Part shown: piece after piece, positions 18,048 through 26,386 of the stretch
Position numbering within the stretch: position 1 is the first letter of the stretch
Layout of the letters: every line of letters starts with the position of its first letter
Assembly: GCA_017510405.1 (NCBI GenBank)
Contig: JAFWNG010000034.1
Span: forward strand, 1-64,000
From: Solobacterium sp.
Lineage (GTDB): Bacteria; Bacillota_I; Bacilli_A; Erysipelotrichales; Erysipelotrichaceae
DNA length: 64,000 bases
Direction: 5' to 3'
Notes under the pieces: model-generated
Seen by the model: the letters and a program-made list of their open reading frames with translations, nothing else
The model's database searches: none
Told to the model about the DNA's origin: nothing
Program-made: the position numbers and the translations under genes

Positions 18048-18070
18048 GGTTGAAAGTATGCATTTCAACC
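18048..18070. promoter_or_regulatory. Inverted repeat upstream of the XRE/RCC1 gene
   Basis: GGTTGAAA-gtatgca-TTTCAACC has eight-base perfect arms and lies 29 bases before the start codon. Its spacer contains CATACT on the minus strand, a possible -10. It is a plausible operator for autoregulation. Confidence 0.45.
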
Positions 18071-18101
18071 TTGGAATTTCACCTTTCTTTCACAATTGAC
18101 A

Positions 18102-18542
18102 TCATGTATCCATGCGCACGATTTCCGTCAGCGCAAGGTTTCTGTAATTGATATCGGTACGCAGTGTAAATCCCATTTTCTCCCAGAAGGCATTTCCGGC
18201 CTCATTACGGCCGAAGACGACCAGTGCAGTCTTTGATATGCCGATTTGTTTAAACGACTCAAGAACCGCCTTCACCAGTTCTGTTGCGATCCCTCTGCCG
18301 CGGCATTCTTCCCGTACGGCGGTATGGTAGATGTATCCGCGCCGTCCGTCATTGCCTGCCATGATCACGCCGACGATCCTTCCGTCTTCCTCCGCGACAA
18401 AATTCGTGTCCGGGTTTCGCTTCAGGAACCGTTCGATCCCTTCTCTTGTATCATCGGTATCGTTCAGACCCATACCCTTGCAGGAAAGCCAGAGTGCATA
18501 GATCTCATCATAGTCATCGATCGTCATAAGGCGTACAGTCAT
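18102..18542 (-). CDS. GNAT family N-acetyltransferase
   Basis: 146 residues from ATG 18542, which has AGGAGGT upstream. It has the acetyl-CoA-binding loop VREECRGRGIATELVKA near residue 88 and the C-terminal NEAGNAFWEKMGF motif. It acetylates an amine, with the substrate unknown. It lies just after the terminator of the MATE gene. Some read-through is possible, since its ribosome binding site begins within 60 bases of that hairpin. Confidence 0.88.
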   Translation of the reverse strand: MTVRLMTIDDYDEIYALWLSCKGMGLNDTDDTREGIERFLKRNPDTNFVAEEDGRIVGVIMAGNDGRRGYIYHTAVREECRGRGIATELVKAVLESFKQIGISKTALVVFGRNEAGNAFWEKMGFTLRTDINYRNLALTEIVRMDT

Positions 18543-18574
18543 ACGAAAAACCTCCTGTAATGCCAACAGTATAC

Positions 18575-18602
18575 AAAAAAAGAATCTGATGTAAACAGAT
18601 TC
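18575..18602 (-). terminator. Terminator of the second MATE gene
   Basis: GAATCTG and CAGATTC pair around a seven-base loop, followed on the minus strand by a T run. Confidence 0.75.
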
Positions 18603-18609
18603 CTTCTGG

Positions 18610-19941
18610 TTATTCACTGAGTTCGCCGGCAAGCATGATCCTGTACAGGAGTAGTGCCAGTCCCGCCGCGAGGATATCCGCGGCAGGCTGTGCCCAGATC
18701 ACTCCGGTATAGCCGAACAGTGCCGAAGCAGTGATCAGCACCGCTGCGTAGATATATCCCTGACGTCCCGCACTCAGCAGGAACGCTCCGCTGGCTTTGC
18801 CGGTCGACTGGAAGATGCACGTCGTTACCATAACGATACCGATGAAGAACATTCCTGTCAGTACAGCTCTGAGCATCGGCGTACCGACTGCGATCATTTC
18901 CGGGTCGTTCATGAATATGGCAATCATATGCGGTGCCAGAACGATCAGCACCAGCGACAGTACCAGACCAAGTCCGCATACCAGCGTATAGGCAAACCGG
19001 ATCGTTTCTTTCATGCGCTTCTTATTGCCGGCACCGTACAGATACCCGTACAGCGGCTGTCCGCCGAAGGAGAACGCCACCATGATCATGACAACGATCA
19101 TGACTACCTTGGACACAATGCCCATAGCCGCGATCTTATCGCTTCCGTACGGCAGCAGATACCGGTTCAGCAGCATCATTCCGATCGACTGCATGATATT
19201 GGTAATGGATGAAGGAATACCGATGCCGAGGATCTGCTTCAGTTCCCGCTTCTCGATATAGAAGCCTCGCGGATCCAGGGACAGTGCCTTCGACTTATGC
19301 GTGATGAACCAGATATAGAAGATATCCGCGCAGATATTACCGATGACCGTCGCCGCAGCGGCACCGCCCGCTCCCATCTTCAGCGTGAAGATGAAGATCG
19401 GATCCAGGATCATATTGACGATCGAACCGGTCACCGAACCGATCATCGCACCGGTCGCAAATCCCTCGGTACGCAGCAGATTCGTCGGTACGAGCGAAAA
19501 GATGATAAACGGTGCGCCGAGAGCGATCCACATATAATACTGTGACGCAAACTCCCACGTATCTTCCGCGGCGCCGAGCAGACCAAGCATACCGTCTTTC
19601 CCGACAGCCAGGATCACTGCGATCACCACGCCGAACAGCGCGGAACCAAGGAACGCGAACACGGACAGACGCTTTCCGTCTTCCTGTCTTCCCTGTCCGA
19701 ACAGACGGCTGATCAGGGAACTGCCGCCCAGTCCGAAGATATCACCGATGGCGACCATGAATGTGAATACCGGTGCGCACAGCGATACGCCGGCGACCAG
19801 CGATGTATTGCCGGTCTTTGCAATAAAGTACATGTCTACCATGTTGTATACAAGCATCAGGACGCTGCTCATCATGACCGGCAGCGCAAGTTTCATATAT
19901 GCCTTCGGGACAGGCATCATCTCAAACAGTTCGTTCTTCAT
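18610..19941 (-). CDS. MATE family efflux transporter
   Basis: 443 residues from ATG 19941, with GGGGTG upstream. It is a twelve-helix MATE protein with the N-terminal stretch MLVYNMVDMYFIAK and the repeated PxxFS-type loops. It is unlike the pump at 181-1542 in detail. It is divergent from a Crp/Fnr-type regulator across 71 bases that contain a CRP-like palindrome, the arrangement of a locally regulated pump. Confidence 0.9.
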   Translation of the reverse strand: MKNELFEMMPVPKAYMKLALPVMMSSVLMLVYNMVDMYFIAKTGNTSLVAGVSLCAPVFTFMVAIGDIFGLGGSSLISRLFGQGRQEDGKRLSVFAFLGSALFGVVIAVILAVGKDGMLGLLGAAEDTWEFASQYYMWIALGAPFIIFSLVPTNLLRTEGFATGAMIGSVTGSIVNMILDPIFIFTLKMGAGGAAAATVIGNICADIFYIWFITHKSKALSLDPRGFYIEKRELKQILGIGIPSSITNIMQSIGMMLLNRYLLPYGSDKIAAMGIVSKVVMIVVMIMVAFSFGGQPLYGYLYGAGNKKRMKETIRFAYTLVCGLGLVLSLVLIVLAPHMIAIFMNDPEMIAVGTPMLRAVLTGMFFIGIVMVTTCIFQSTGKASGAFLLSAGRQGYIYAAVLITASALFGYTGVIWAQPAADILAAGLALLLYRIMLAGELSE

Positions 19942-19988
19942 TTTTTCACCCCAACGCCGGAATTCTAGCACGCACACTTCCCGAACAA

Positions 19989-20004
19989 TGTGACATATGG
20001 CACA
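19989..20004. promoter_or_regulatory. CRP/FNR-like palindrome between divergent genes
   Basis: TGTGA-CATATG-GCACA differs by one base from a perfect TGTGA-N6-TCACA site. It lies 48 bases before the MATE start and 9 bases before the regulator start, so one dimer could control both. Confidence 0.5.
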
Positions 20005-20012
20005 ATAAATAT

Positions 20013-20654
20013 ATGAAAATACTGAATGATCCGGAACGTCTTTCGGCATACATCCGCAAATATCATATCGATTCTTTTTTCTCTTCCCCGCAGTTACCCT
20101 TCGCCCTGTATGTTTTCGAAAAAGGCGAGTTTCTGAACAATCTGATCGATCCCCGTGACTATCTCTGCTTCCCGGTGTCCGGCACGTACATGATCATGAA
20201 CATCCGCGATGACGGCAGTATGTCCGGTATTTACAGCGGCTCCCGGTTCACCTGTTTCGGTGACGTTGAATTTGCCCGCAATGTCACATCCCCGTTTCTG
20301 ATCGAGATCCTCCGCCGCACTGTATGCGTCGTACTGCCGCTGCGGGATGTTCGCAGTCAGCTGGAAAACGACCCGGTATTCCTGCGCTTTCTTCTTTCAT
20401 CCGCCGCACAGAAGCTGGAACAGATCACCCTGTCCATGACAGAGCCGAAAGACCTGACCGAGCGCCTTCTGCATTACATCGATACCCAGTGTGACAACGG
20501 TGTGCTGGACGGCGTCGGGATCGCCGCCGCTGCCCTGCAGTGCAGCAGAAGACAGCTTCAGCGCATCCTGAAACAGCTTTGTGACGACGGTATTCTGGAC
20601 AGATCCGCCAAGGGACGCTACATTCGTTCCGATTCCTTCCCCGCATCTTGTTAA
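20013..20654 (+). CDS. Crp/Fnr family transcriptional regulator
   Basis: 213 residues from ATG 20013. An N-terminal cyclic-nucleotide-fold barrel (about 1-125) is followed by a dimer helix (FLLSSAAQKLEQITLSM). The C-terminal winged helix-turn-helix has VGIAAAALQCSRRQLQRILKQL near residue 170. The FNR cysteine cluster is not seen, so it is not an oxygen-sensing FNR, and the ligand is unknown. There is no ribosome binding site. It is divergent from the MATE pump, which is the probable target. Confidence 0.82.
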   Translation: MKILNDPERLSAYIRKYHIDSFFSSPQLPFALYVFEKGEFLNNLIDPRDYLCFPVSGTYMIMNIRDDGSMSGIYSGSRFTCFGDVEFARNVTSPFLIEILRRTVCVVLPLRDVRSQLENDPVFLRFLLSSAAQKLEQITLSMTEPKDLTERLLHYIDTQCDNGVLDGVGIAAAALQCSRRQLQRILKQLCDDGILDRSAKGRYIRSDSFPASC

Positions 20655-20712
20655 TAAAATAACATTATCTCAAAAATGCCTTATTATAAGCACTTTTCCG
20701 AATGCAGTGTTC

Positions 20713-20741
20713 TTGTACGCAGTACAGTGAAATAGTATAAT
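20713..20741 (+). promoter_or_regulatory. Promoter of the dha operon
   Basis: TTGTAC, a 17-base spacer and a perfect TATAAT. The transcript would have a leader of about 140 bases. Confidence 0.7.
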
Positions 20742-20776
20742 AATAAGTGTAAAAAACTTAACAATAATTCGTTTCC

Positions 20777-20811
20777 TCCGGCCGGCAGACCGAAGTCTGT
20801 ACCCGGCCGGA
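20777..20811 (+). promoter_or_regulatory. Strong hairpin in the dha leader
   Basis: TCCGGCCGG pairs with CCGGCCGGA, and inside it CAGAC pairs with GTCTG around CGAA. A TTTC then AT-rich stretch follows, including TATAAT at 20818-20823. It may be an attenuator, an RNA-stability element or the terminator of the upstream regulator gene. Confidence 0.55.
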
Positions 20812-20888
20812 TTTCAGTATAATTATTTTTCTGTGTAATTAACGGCATTTGTGCCGCTTGTTCGAGCATATCAGAAGGAGGAATCAGA

Positions 20889-21509
20889 ATGTCGAGCAGA
20901 ATATACAATTGCATAGCCGGAATCAGTGCGAAGATCGAGGAAAACAAGGATTTCCTGACTGAACTGGACCGGGAGATCGGTGATGCGGACCATGGCGTCA
21001 ATATGGCCCGCGGCTTTCACGCTGTAACAGAGAAACTGCCGCAGGACAGCGACGATATCGGTGCAGCACTGAAAAAGACAGGCATGACGCTTCTTTCCAA
21101 GGTCGGCGGCGCATCCGGTCCGCTGTATGGAACCGCTTATATGGAAGCAGCGAAGATCGCAGCCGGCAAAAATGAGATCACAGCGGAAGAATTCGGTGAA
21201 ATGCTGGCAGCGGCGATCGCGGGCATCCAGAAACGCGGCAAGGCAGTCCGCGGCGAAAAGACGATGCTCGACGCCCTGATGCCTGCATATGACGCATATA
21301 TGGCTGCGATCGGTGAAGGCAAAGACATGGCAGCCGGACTGGACGCTGCTGTAGAAGCCGCAAAAGAAGGCATTGAGTTTACCAAGACGATCCGCGCCAC
21401 CAAGGGACGCGCAAGCTACCTGGGCGACCGCAGTATCGGCCATCAGGATCCCGGTGCGACATCCGCTACCCTGACACTGGAAACGATCCGCGATTTCATC
21501 CGTTCCTAA
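20889..21509 (+). CDS. dhaL: Dihydroxyacetone kinase ADP-binding subunit DhaL
   Basis: 206 residues. The N-terminal REIGDADHGVNMARGF holds the aspartates that bind magnesium-ADP. The late DRSIGHQDPGATSATL is also conserved. DhaL carries a tightly bound ADP that is rephosphorylated by DhaM and passes the phosphate to dihydroxyacetone on DhaK. AAGGAGG precedes the ATG. It is first in a dhaL-dhaM-dhaK operon. Confidence 0.95.
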   Translation: MSSRIYNCIAGISAKIEENKDFLTELDREIGDADHGVNMARGFHAVTEKLPQDSDDIGAALKKTGMTLLSKVGGASGPLYGTAYMEAAKIAAGKNEITAEEFGEMLAAAIAGIQKRGKAVRGEKTMLDALMPAYDAYMAAIGEGKDMAAGLDAAVEAAKEGIEFTKTIRATKGRASYLGDRSIGHQDPGATSATLTLETIRDFIRS

Positions 21510-21513
21510 GATC

Positions 21514-21900
21514 ATGGTAGGACTGGTCATCGTATCCCACAGCCCGAAGATCGCTGAGGGAATCAAAGAACTTGCCCTGGAAATGGCGCAGGGATACACC
21601 CAGCTGTATACAGCCGGCGGTCTGGAAGACGGCACGATCGGTACGGATGCCGTACGGATCATGGAAGCCATCGTCAGTGCGAATGCCGGTGACGGCGTCG
21701 TCATCCTCGCAGACCTCGGCAGCGGCATCATCAGTGCGGAAACTGCCATCGATCTGCTGGAAGAAGACATCGACGTACGCATCGCCGACGCCCCTGTTGT
21801 CGAAGGCGCAATTGTTGCGGCTGTTGAAGCAAACATCGGCAATTCCATCGATCAGGTCATTCAGGCAGCGGAAGCCATGCGGGAATTCCACAAACAGTAA
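21514..21900 (+). CDS. dhaM: PTS-dependent dihydroxyacetone kinase phosphoryl donor DhaM
   Basis: 128 residues, a single mannose-type EIIA domain. His9 in GLVIVSHSPK is the predicted phosphorylated residue and LADLGSG is the family loop. It receives phosphate from HPr and regenerates ATP on DhaL. It lacks the HPr and EI domains that DhaM of enterics carries, as is usual in Bacillota. It follows dhaL by four bases. Confidence 0.93.
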   Translation: MVGLVIVSHSPKIAEGIKELALEMAQGYTQLYTAGGLEDGTIGTDAVRIMEAIVSANAGDGVVILADLGSGIISAETAIDLLEEDIDVRIADAPVVEGAIVAAVEANIGNSIDQVIQAAEAMREFHKQ

Positions 21901-21970
21901 GCCTGTACCACTACGGAAGAAAGCCGCATGAAGCGGCTGACATAATATTTCTTCAAAGGAGGAACACATA

Positions 21971-22966
21971 ATGAAGAAACTGATCAATGAAGTCGACAAT
22001 ATCGTCGACGAAATGCTTGACGGCATGGTCGCGGCTTATCCGCAGTACGTTAAGCGTCTTGAAGGTCTGGAAGTACTGGTACGTGCCGGCGGATCCGACG
22101 GCAAGGTAGCACTGATCTCCGGCGGCGGAAGCGGACATGAACCAGCACACGGCGGCTTCGTCGGAAAAGGCATGCTGGACGCTGCTGTAGCAGGCGCAGT
22201 ATTCACATCCCCGACACCGGACCAGGTCTATGAAGCAATTATGGCGGCAAACGGCGGCAAGGGCGTTCTCTTAGTCATCAAGAACTACACCGGTGACGTC
22301 ATGAACTTCGAAATGGCTGCGGACATGGCTGCAGAAGAAGGCATCGAAGTTGAGAAAGTCGTAGTCGCAGACGACGTAGCAGTCGAAGACAGTACATGGA
22401 CGACCGGACGCCGCGGCATCGCCGGAACGATCTTCGTACACAAACTCGCAGGCGCCTGCGCAGAAGCAGGCGGAAGCCTCGCAGATGTCAAGCGTATTGC
22501 TGAGAAAGTCATCGCTAACGTACGTTCCATGGGTATGGCAGTTGACGCCTGCACCGTACCGGCAGTCGGCAAGCCAAGCTTTGACCTCGCAGAAGATGAG
22601 ATCGAGATCGGTATCGGTATCCACGGCGAACCGGGAACACATCGTGAAAAGATCAGCTCCGTCAACGAGATCAGTGACAAGCTCCTGACAAAGATCCTCG
22701 CCGAAGGCATCTATAATGAAGGCGACGAAGTAGCAGTCATGGTCAACGGCATGGGCGGCACACCGTTAATGGAACTGATGGTTGCCAACAAGCATATCCA
22801 CGAAGTACTTGCAGAAAAGGGCATCAAAGTATACCGCACAATTGCCGGCAACTACATGACCTCTCTGGATATGGAAGGCTTCTCCATCACCCTGCTCAAG
22901 CTGGATGATGAGCTGAAGGCCTGCCTCGATGCACCGGCAGACACACCGGCATTCGTACAGTTCTGA
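21971..22966 (+). CDS. dhaK: Dihydroxyacetone kinase substrate subunit DhaK
   Basis: 331 residues. GGGSGHEPAHGGFVG near residue 50 and GIGIHGEPGTHR near residue 215 are the substrate-binding sequences, the latter containing the histidine that binds dihydroxyacetone covalently. With DhaL and DhaM it makes dihydroxyacetone phosphate from PEP. AAAGGAGG precedes the ATG. It is the last gene of the operon, with hairpins after it. Confidence 0.95.
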   Translation: MKKLINEVDNIVDEMLDGMVAAYPQYVKRLEGLEVLVRAGGSDGKVALISGGGSGHEPAHGGFVGKGMLDAAVAGAVFTSPTPDQVYEAIMAANGGKGVLLVIKNYTGDVMNFEMAADMAAEEGIEVEKVVVADDVAVEDSTWTTGRRGIAGTIFVHKLAGACAEAGGSLADVKRIAEKVIANVRSMGMAVDACTVPAVGKPSFDLAEDEIEIGIGIHGEPGTHREKISSVNEISDKLLTKILAEGIYNEGDEVAVMVNGMGGTPLMELMVANKHIHEVLAEKGIKVYRTIAGNYMTSLDMEGFSITLLKLDDELKACLDAPADTPAFVQF

Positions 22967-22976
22967 TAAAAATAAC

Positions 22977-23045
22977 GGAGAGGCTCAGCTCTCTCCCTGA
23001 AAAATCTCTATGAGTATGAACGGCATGATGCGAACTCATGCCGTT
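22977..23045 (+). terminator. Tandem hairpins after the dha operon
   Basis: GGAGAG/CTCTCC at 22977-22996 is followed by AACGGCATG/CATGCCGTT at 23019-23045 with a T-rich tail. The second is the better terminator. Confidence 0.6.
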
Positions 23046-23110
23046 TATTATTTCCGTTTTATCGGAATGATCCTTTTACTCGGAAGGATGACTGCATTAT
23101 TCAAGCCGTT

Positions 23111-23224
23111 ATGACTCTCCCGATCGAAGAGGAAATCAATGTATGGGACTGGCCGAATATCGTTAACAGCATCACCTATAAACAGGGAAGATATGCAGGT
23201 CTGCCTTCTCCGGCACTGAAATAA
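23111..23224 (+). pseudogene. Short open frame, possible 3' gene remnant
   Basis: From the ATG at 23111 the frame reads 37 residues (MTLPIEEEINVWDWP at the start, LPSPALK at the end). The frame is open further upstream without a good start. It reads like the end of a soluble protein and has no ribosome binding site. It overlaps the convergent gene at 23176. A decayed gene is the likeliest reading, and chance is possible. Confidence 0.25.
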
Positions 23225-23514
23225 ATGTGCAGATCCTCCCAGGCATGTTTCAGAATCAGAAATTCCTCAGATTCTGACTCATCCAGAAGAACCAGTTCTG
23301 CCTGATACGCATGATATACCGGCCAGAACCATTCGTCTTCCAGTTCATCACGATCCGTACGCAAAGAATACTGCTTCAGTGCTTCACGCAGATCATCCAG
23401 CGTCATCGTATATGGTTCCGCGATCAGAAGGTTTCTGATATTTCCCCCTGTGAGCTCTGATACTGTACATTCACAGCGGCAGAGTTTTCGCAGTTCTTCT
23501 TTTGTCAGAATCAT
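23176..23514 (-). CDS. Hypothetical protein, 112 residues
   Basis: It begins MILTKEELRKLCRCECTVSE at ATG 23514 with GGAGGA upstream. It is a small soluble, acidic protein with a Cys-x-Cys pair early (CRCEC) and a Trp/Tyr-rich middle. I recognise no family. It is monocistronic and convergent with the dha operon. Confidence 0.55.
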   Translation of the reverse strand: MILTKEELRKLCRCECTVSELTGGNIRNLLIAEPYTMTLDDLREALKQYSLRTDRDELEDEWFWPVYHAYQAELVLLDESESEEFLILKHAWEDLHIYFSAGEGRPAYLPCL

Positions 23515-23629
23515 CGTGTTCCTCCATTTCCCGGGTAATCCCGTGCTTCTGTTCATACTATTGCACAGCATTCGTAAGAAATCATGAAGGGCGTAGAGCG
23601 TTACGGAGAAATAACCCTGTATCCTGTAC

Positions 23630-23635
23630 TATAGT
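23630..23635 (+). promoter_or_regulatory. -10 box abutting the acyltransferase start
   Basis: TATAGT ends six bases before the ATG at 23642. No ribosome binding site and no clear -35 are seen. This is the same leaderless layout as at 7788 and 14605. Confidence 0.4.
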
Positions 23636-23641
23636 AAAGAC

Positions 23642-24652
23642 ATGACAGGTATCCTGAACAGTATCATTGCACTGACCCCGCTGTTACTGCTGGTTATTCC
23701 TTCCGAAAGCACAGAGGATTTCTTCGATCCTGCGGAACGTTCCGTTACCTTACGTTACCGCGGCTTTTTTGCTGTACTGGTGATCCTGCATCACATGGCG
23801 CAGCGCGTTACAGAGGCTGGCCTGATCAGGATCTATATCGATATCGGATATCTGGCCGTGGCGGGTTTCTTCTTCTACTCCGGGTACGGATTAATGAAGA
23901 AGGGAATCGAACAGAAGAAAGGGTATTTTCGAAGAAGACTGCCGGGCATCATCCTGCCGTATATCCTGACACTGGTCATCTACTGGATCATCTATGCGCT
24001 GACCGGCGATGTGAAAAACTTCGGATCACTTATGGCGGAGCACCTGCATAATACAAGCGGTATCTCCTTCCTGTGGTTTATCTTTGTCTATGTGTTCTGG
24101 ATTGTATTTCTTGGAATCGCACTGAAGATGATCCGGAGTGATATCGGCATTCTGTATGCAGCGATCCTGTTCTCTGCCGGTTTCCTCGGTTTATTCCTGG
24201 TATTTATTCCGTCTCTTTACTGGATCTATGATTCGATCCTGTTACTGCCGCTGGGCTGTGCATGGGCGTATTACGAAAAAAATGTTCTCCGGTTTATCCG
24301 GGAACACTATGCATCTGTACTGCTCAGTTCGTTTCTCCTGTTCTGTGTGACGCTTTACCGTCCGGCGAGCAACGTTCTGCGCATAGCCAGCTACCTGGTG
24401 TCCGCCATCGTGTTTATGATCCTGCTGAATACCGTCACGATGAAACGCAGACCTCTCAGCAGGATTCTTTCCTTCCTTGGCAGTATCTCCTATGAGATCT
24501 ATCTGCTGCACGGCATCCCGATCACGTTTCTCCGCAATGTACTGCCGAATGAAGCACTGTGGACACTGTCCGTGCTTATCATCGCTGTGCTCAGCGCCTG
24601 GATGATGCACACACTCGGCAGATCCACCTGGAATCGAAGAAAAGCAAAATAA
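23642..24652 (+). CDS. Acyltransferase-3 family membrane protein
   Basis: 336 residues, about ten membrane helices. It has the family's N-terminal YRGFFAVLVILHHMAQR, whose His pair region (HH) is the catalytic signature, and later SISYEIYLLHGIPI near the C-terminus. Such enzymes O-acylate sugars or wall polymers using acyl-CoA. The target is unknown. The N-terminal extension before the acyltransferase core is short (about 35 residues) with one possible helix. A terminator follows. Confidence 0.85.
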   Translation: MTGILNSIIALTPLLLLVIPSESTEDFFDPAERSVTLRYRGFFAVLVILHHMAQRVTEAGLIRIYIDIGYLAVAGFFFYSGYGLMKKGIEQKKGYFRRRLPGIILPYILTLVIYWIIYALTGDVKNFGSLMAEHLHNTSGISFLWFIFVYVFWIVFLGIALKMIRSDIGILYAAILFSAGFLGLFLVFIPSLYWIYDSILLLPLGCAWAYYEKNVLRFIREHYASVLLSSFLLFCVTLYRPASNVLRIASYLVSAIVFMILLNTVTMKRRPLSRILSFLGSISYEIYLLHGIPITFLRNVLPNEALWTLSVLIIAVLSAWMMHTLGRSTWNRRKAK

Positions 24653-24664
24653 CCATTCTGTGAC

Positions 24665-24697
24665 AAAAACGGATCTGCCAACGCAGATCCGTTTTCA
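24665..24697. terminator. Bidirectional terminator
   Basis: AAAACGGATCTGC and GCAGATCCGTTTT pair perfectly around CAAC. It serves the acyltransferase gene and the convergent pgsA. Confidence 0.9.
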
Positions 24698-24720
24698 TTT
24701 GATCTTCAGTATGTGTGTTC

Positions 24721-25245
24721 TCAGTCAGCGTTCTTGAATACTTCGGCATTCTTGATGAAGTATTCAATGCCGGAATAGATCGTTGTCGCAAGGATCACTA
24801 CGATACACAGTGTGTTGAGGAATTCCGGAATATCCAGCATCATCAGACACAGGCATACCATTGTAGCGAACGTCTTGACTTTTCCGGACCACGCAGCGGC
24901 GATGACCTTGCCCTGCTCTACTGCGACAAGACGCATGCCGGAAACAGCAAACTCACGAAGCAGAACAACTGCCAGTGCCCAGCCCGGCATCTGTCCGCAT
25001 TCCACGAACCAGCACATTGCGGACATGACAAGTACCTTGTCCGCCAGCGGATCCATGAATTTACCAAAGTTCGTGATCTGGTTGTAATGTCTGGCAATAT
25101 AGCCGTCCAGCATATCTGTCAGACTGGCTACGATAAAGATTGCAAGTGCCCAGTAGCGGCATCCCGGGAAACCGGCATACAGTACGCCGAGGAATACAGG
25201 TATCAGCGCAATGCGCAGCATCGTTAACTTATTAGCAGTCGTCAT
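24721..25245 (-). CDS. pgsA: CDP-diacylglycerol-glycerol-3-phosphate phosphatidyltransferase
   Basis: 174 residues with four to five membrane helices. The CDP-alcohol phosphatidyltransferase motif DG-x2-AR-x8-G-x3-D-x3-D is present from DMLDGYIAR to MDPLADK (about residues 44-69). It makes phosphatidylglycerol phosphate at the membrane. AAGGAGATG lies upstream of the ATG. Monocistronic here. Confidence 0.93.
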   Translation of the reverse strand: MTTANKLTMLRIALIPVFLGVLYAGFPGCRYWALAIFIVASLTDMLDGYIARHYNQITNFGKFMDPLADKVLVMSAMCWFVECGQMPGWALAVVLLREFAVSGMRLVAVEQGKVIAAAWSGKVKTFATMVCLCLMMLDIPEFLNTLCIVVILATTIYSGIEYFIKNAEVFKNAD

Positions 25246-25338
25246 AATTCTTACATCTCCTTACGACCCATTATAGTAAAGTGCAGAAAAAATCACAACA
25301 TTCCCATGTTTTTGAAATATTCAGCATCTTACGGTATT

Positions 25339-26280
25339 TCAGTTCACCGAAACAACGATCACATGATGGTCCGGATACAGGTAAATATTTATATAATTCT
25401 CTTTGCCGTCATCTCCGGAAGAGTAAGTTGCGTCTATGATTTCCAAATTCGGGAAGATTTCCTTCATTGCTTCCGGGTACTTCTCTAAAGCCCCATCTCC
25501 AACATTATAGAATGCAGCAACATACCCGACTTTTCCATTATTATCCGACGGCATGATCGTATACACTTCTGTTCCTTCCGGAACGAGGGCAAGATCTTTG
25601 ACACTTTCCGGAATTTCATTGAGAAGCATGTCAGGATTACGGTCACTCACATTTTTCAGTTCCTTAACAGGAGAACCGATTGAGAGAACTTTCATAGTAT
25701 CGTCCACAATGATGGTTCCACCCAGATTCATCGGTACAAGAAGGTCCATTACTCCCCTGGTTGCCGGGCAAACTCCGCGCAAGTCAGCATACTTCCCGGA
25801 CATATCATAATTCGGTTCCAAATATATAGCGAGGTCTAACGGCTCAGAGGTCTCCCCCGGCTTCAGGCAGAAACGGGATGTCAGATCCGTTGCTATCATT
25901 CCATCATTCTTCATTAAGGTTTCTTCACTGAAGGTCAGCCCCTCCGGCATAGCAGCCTGAATATCCTCTGCCGTTACGTCTTTCTCCAGGAAGAAGTAAA
26001 TTCGCGGATTCAGCATAATGTAATCTGTTGTATTCGTGATCGTTACGGAACAGCTGTCATATCCGTACGGATTCGGATGCTCTACATATGACAGTTTTAA
26101 CCCGTCAAAAGTAATAATTTCCTGATCCGCAGTTGAAGAAGGCTGTTCCGGTTCGGTTTTGGCAGAATCTTCTTTTACAGAAGAACCGGCGGCACTGCTC
26201 TGCGGCGCGGAACTGCTGCAGGCACACAATAAAGCGGACAGCGCAAATAATGCAGATCCTCTCAGTAATGATTTTTTCAT
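25339..26280 (-). CDS. Putative lipoprotein, 313 residues
   Basis: A type II signal peptide MKKSLLRGSALFALSALLC ends at lipobox LCAC with Cys21. A Ser/Ala/Glu-rich linker follows, then a beta-rich region without a family I can name. It should be anchored on the outer face of the membrane. AGGGAGAAAG precedes the ATG. It stands alone between pgsA and the glycerol operon. Confidence 0.7.
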   Translation of the reverse strand: MKKSLLRGSALFALSALLCACSSSAPQSSAAGSSVKEDSAKTEPEQPSSTADQEIITFDGLKLSYVEHPNPYGYDSCSVTITNTTDYIMLNPRIYFFLEKDVTAEDIQAAMPEGLTFSEETLMKNDGMIATDLTSRFCLKPGETSEPLDLAIYLEPNYDMSGKYADLRGVCPATRGVMDLLVPMNLGGTIIVDDTMKVLSIGSPVKELKNVSDRNPDMLLNEIPESVKDLALVPEGTEVYTIMPSDNNGKVGYVAAFYNVGDGALEKYPEAMKEIFPNLEIIDATYSSGDDGKENYINIYLYPDHHVIVVSVN

Positions 26281-26350
26281 ATTCTTTCTCCCTTTATCGC
26301 GACTGAATACAGTCGATACATGAATATTATATCACCCTGTATTCAGGCAT

Positions 26351-26378
26351 AAAGAAAACTGCGCTTTCACGCAGCTTT
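26351..26378 (-). terminator. Terminator of the glycerol operon
   Basis: AGCTGCG and CGCAGTT pair around a short loop, followed on the minus strand by TTTTCTTT, directly after the DUF1667 gene. Confidence 0.65.
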
Positions 26379-26386
26379 CTTTCGTG

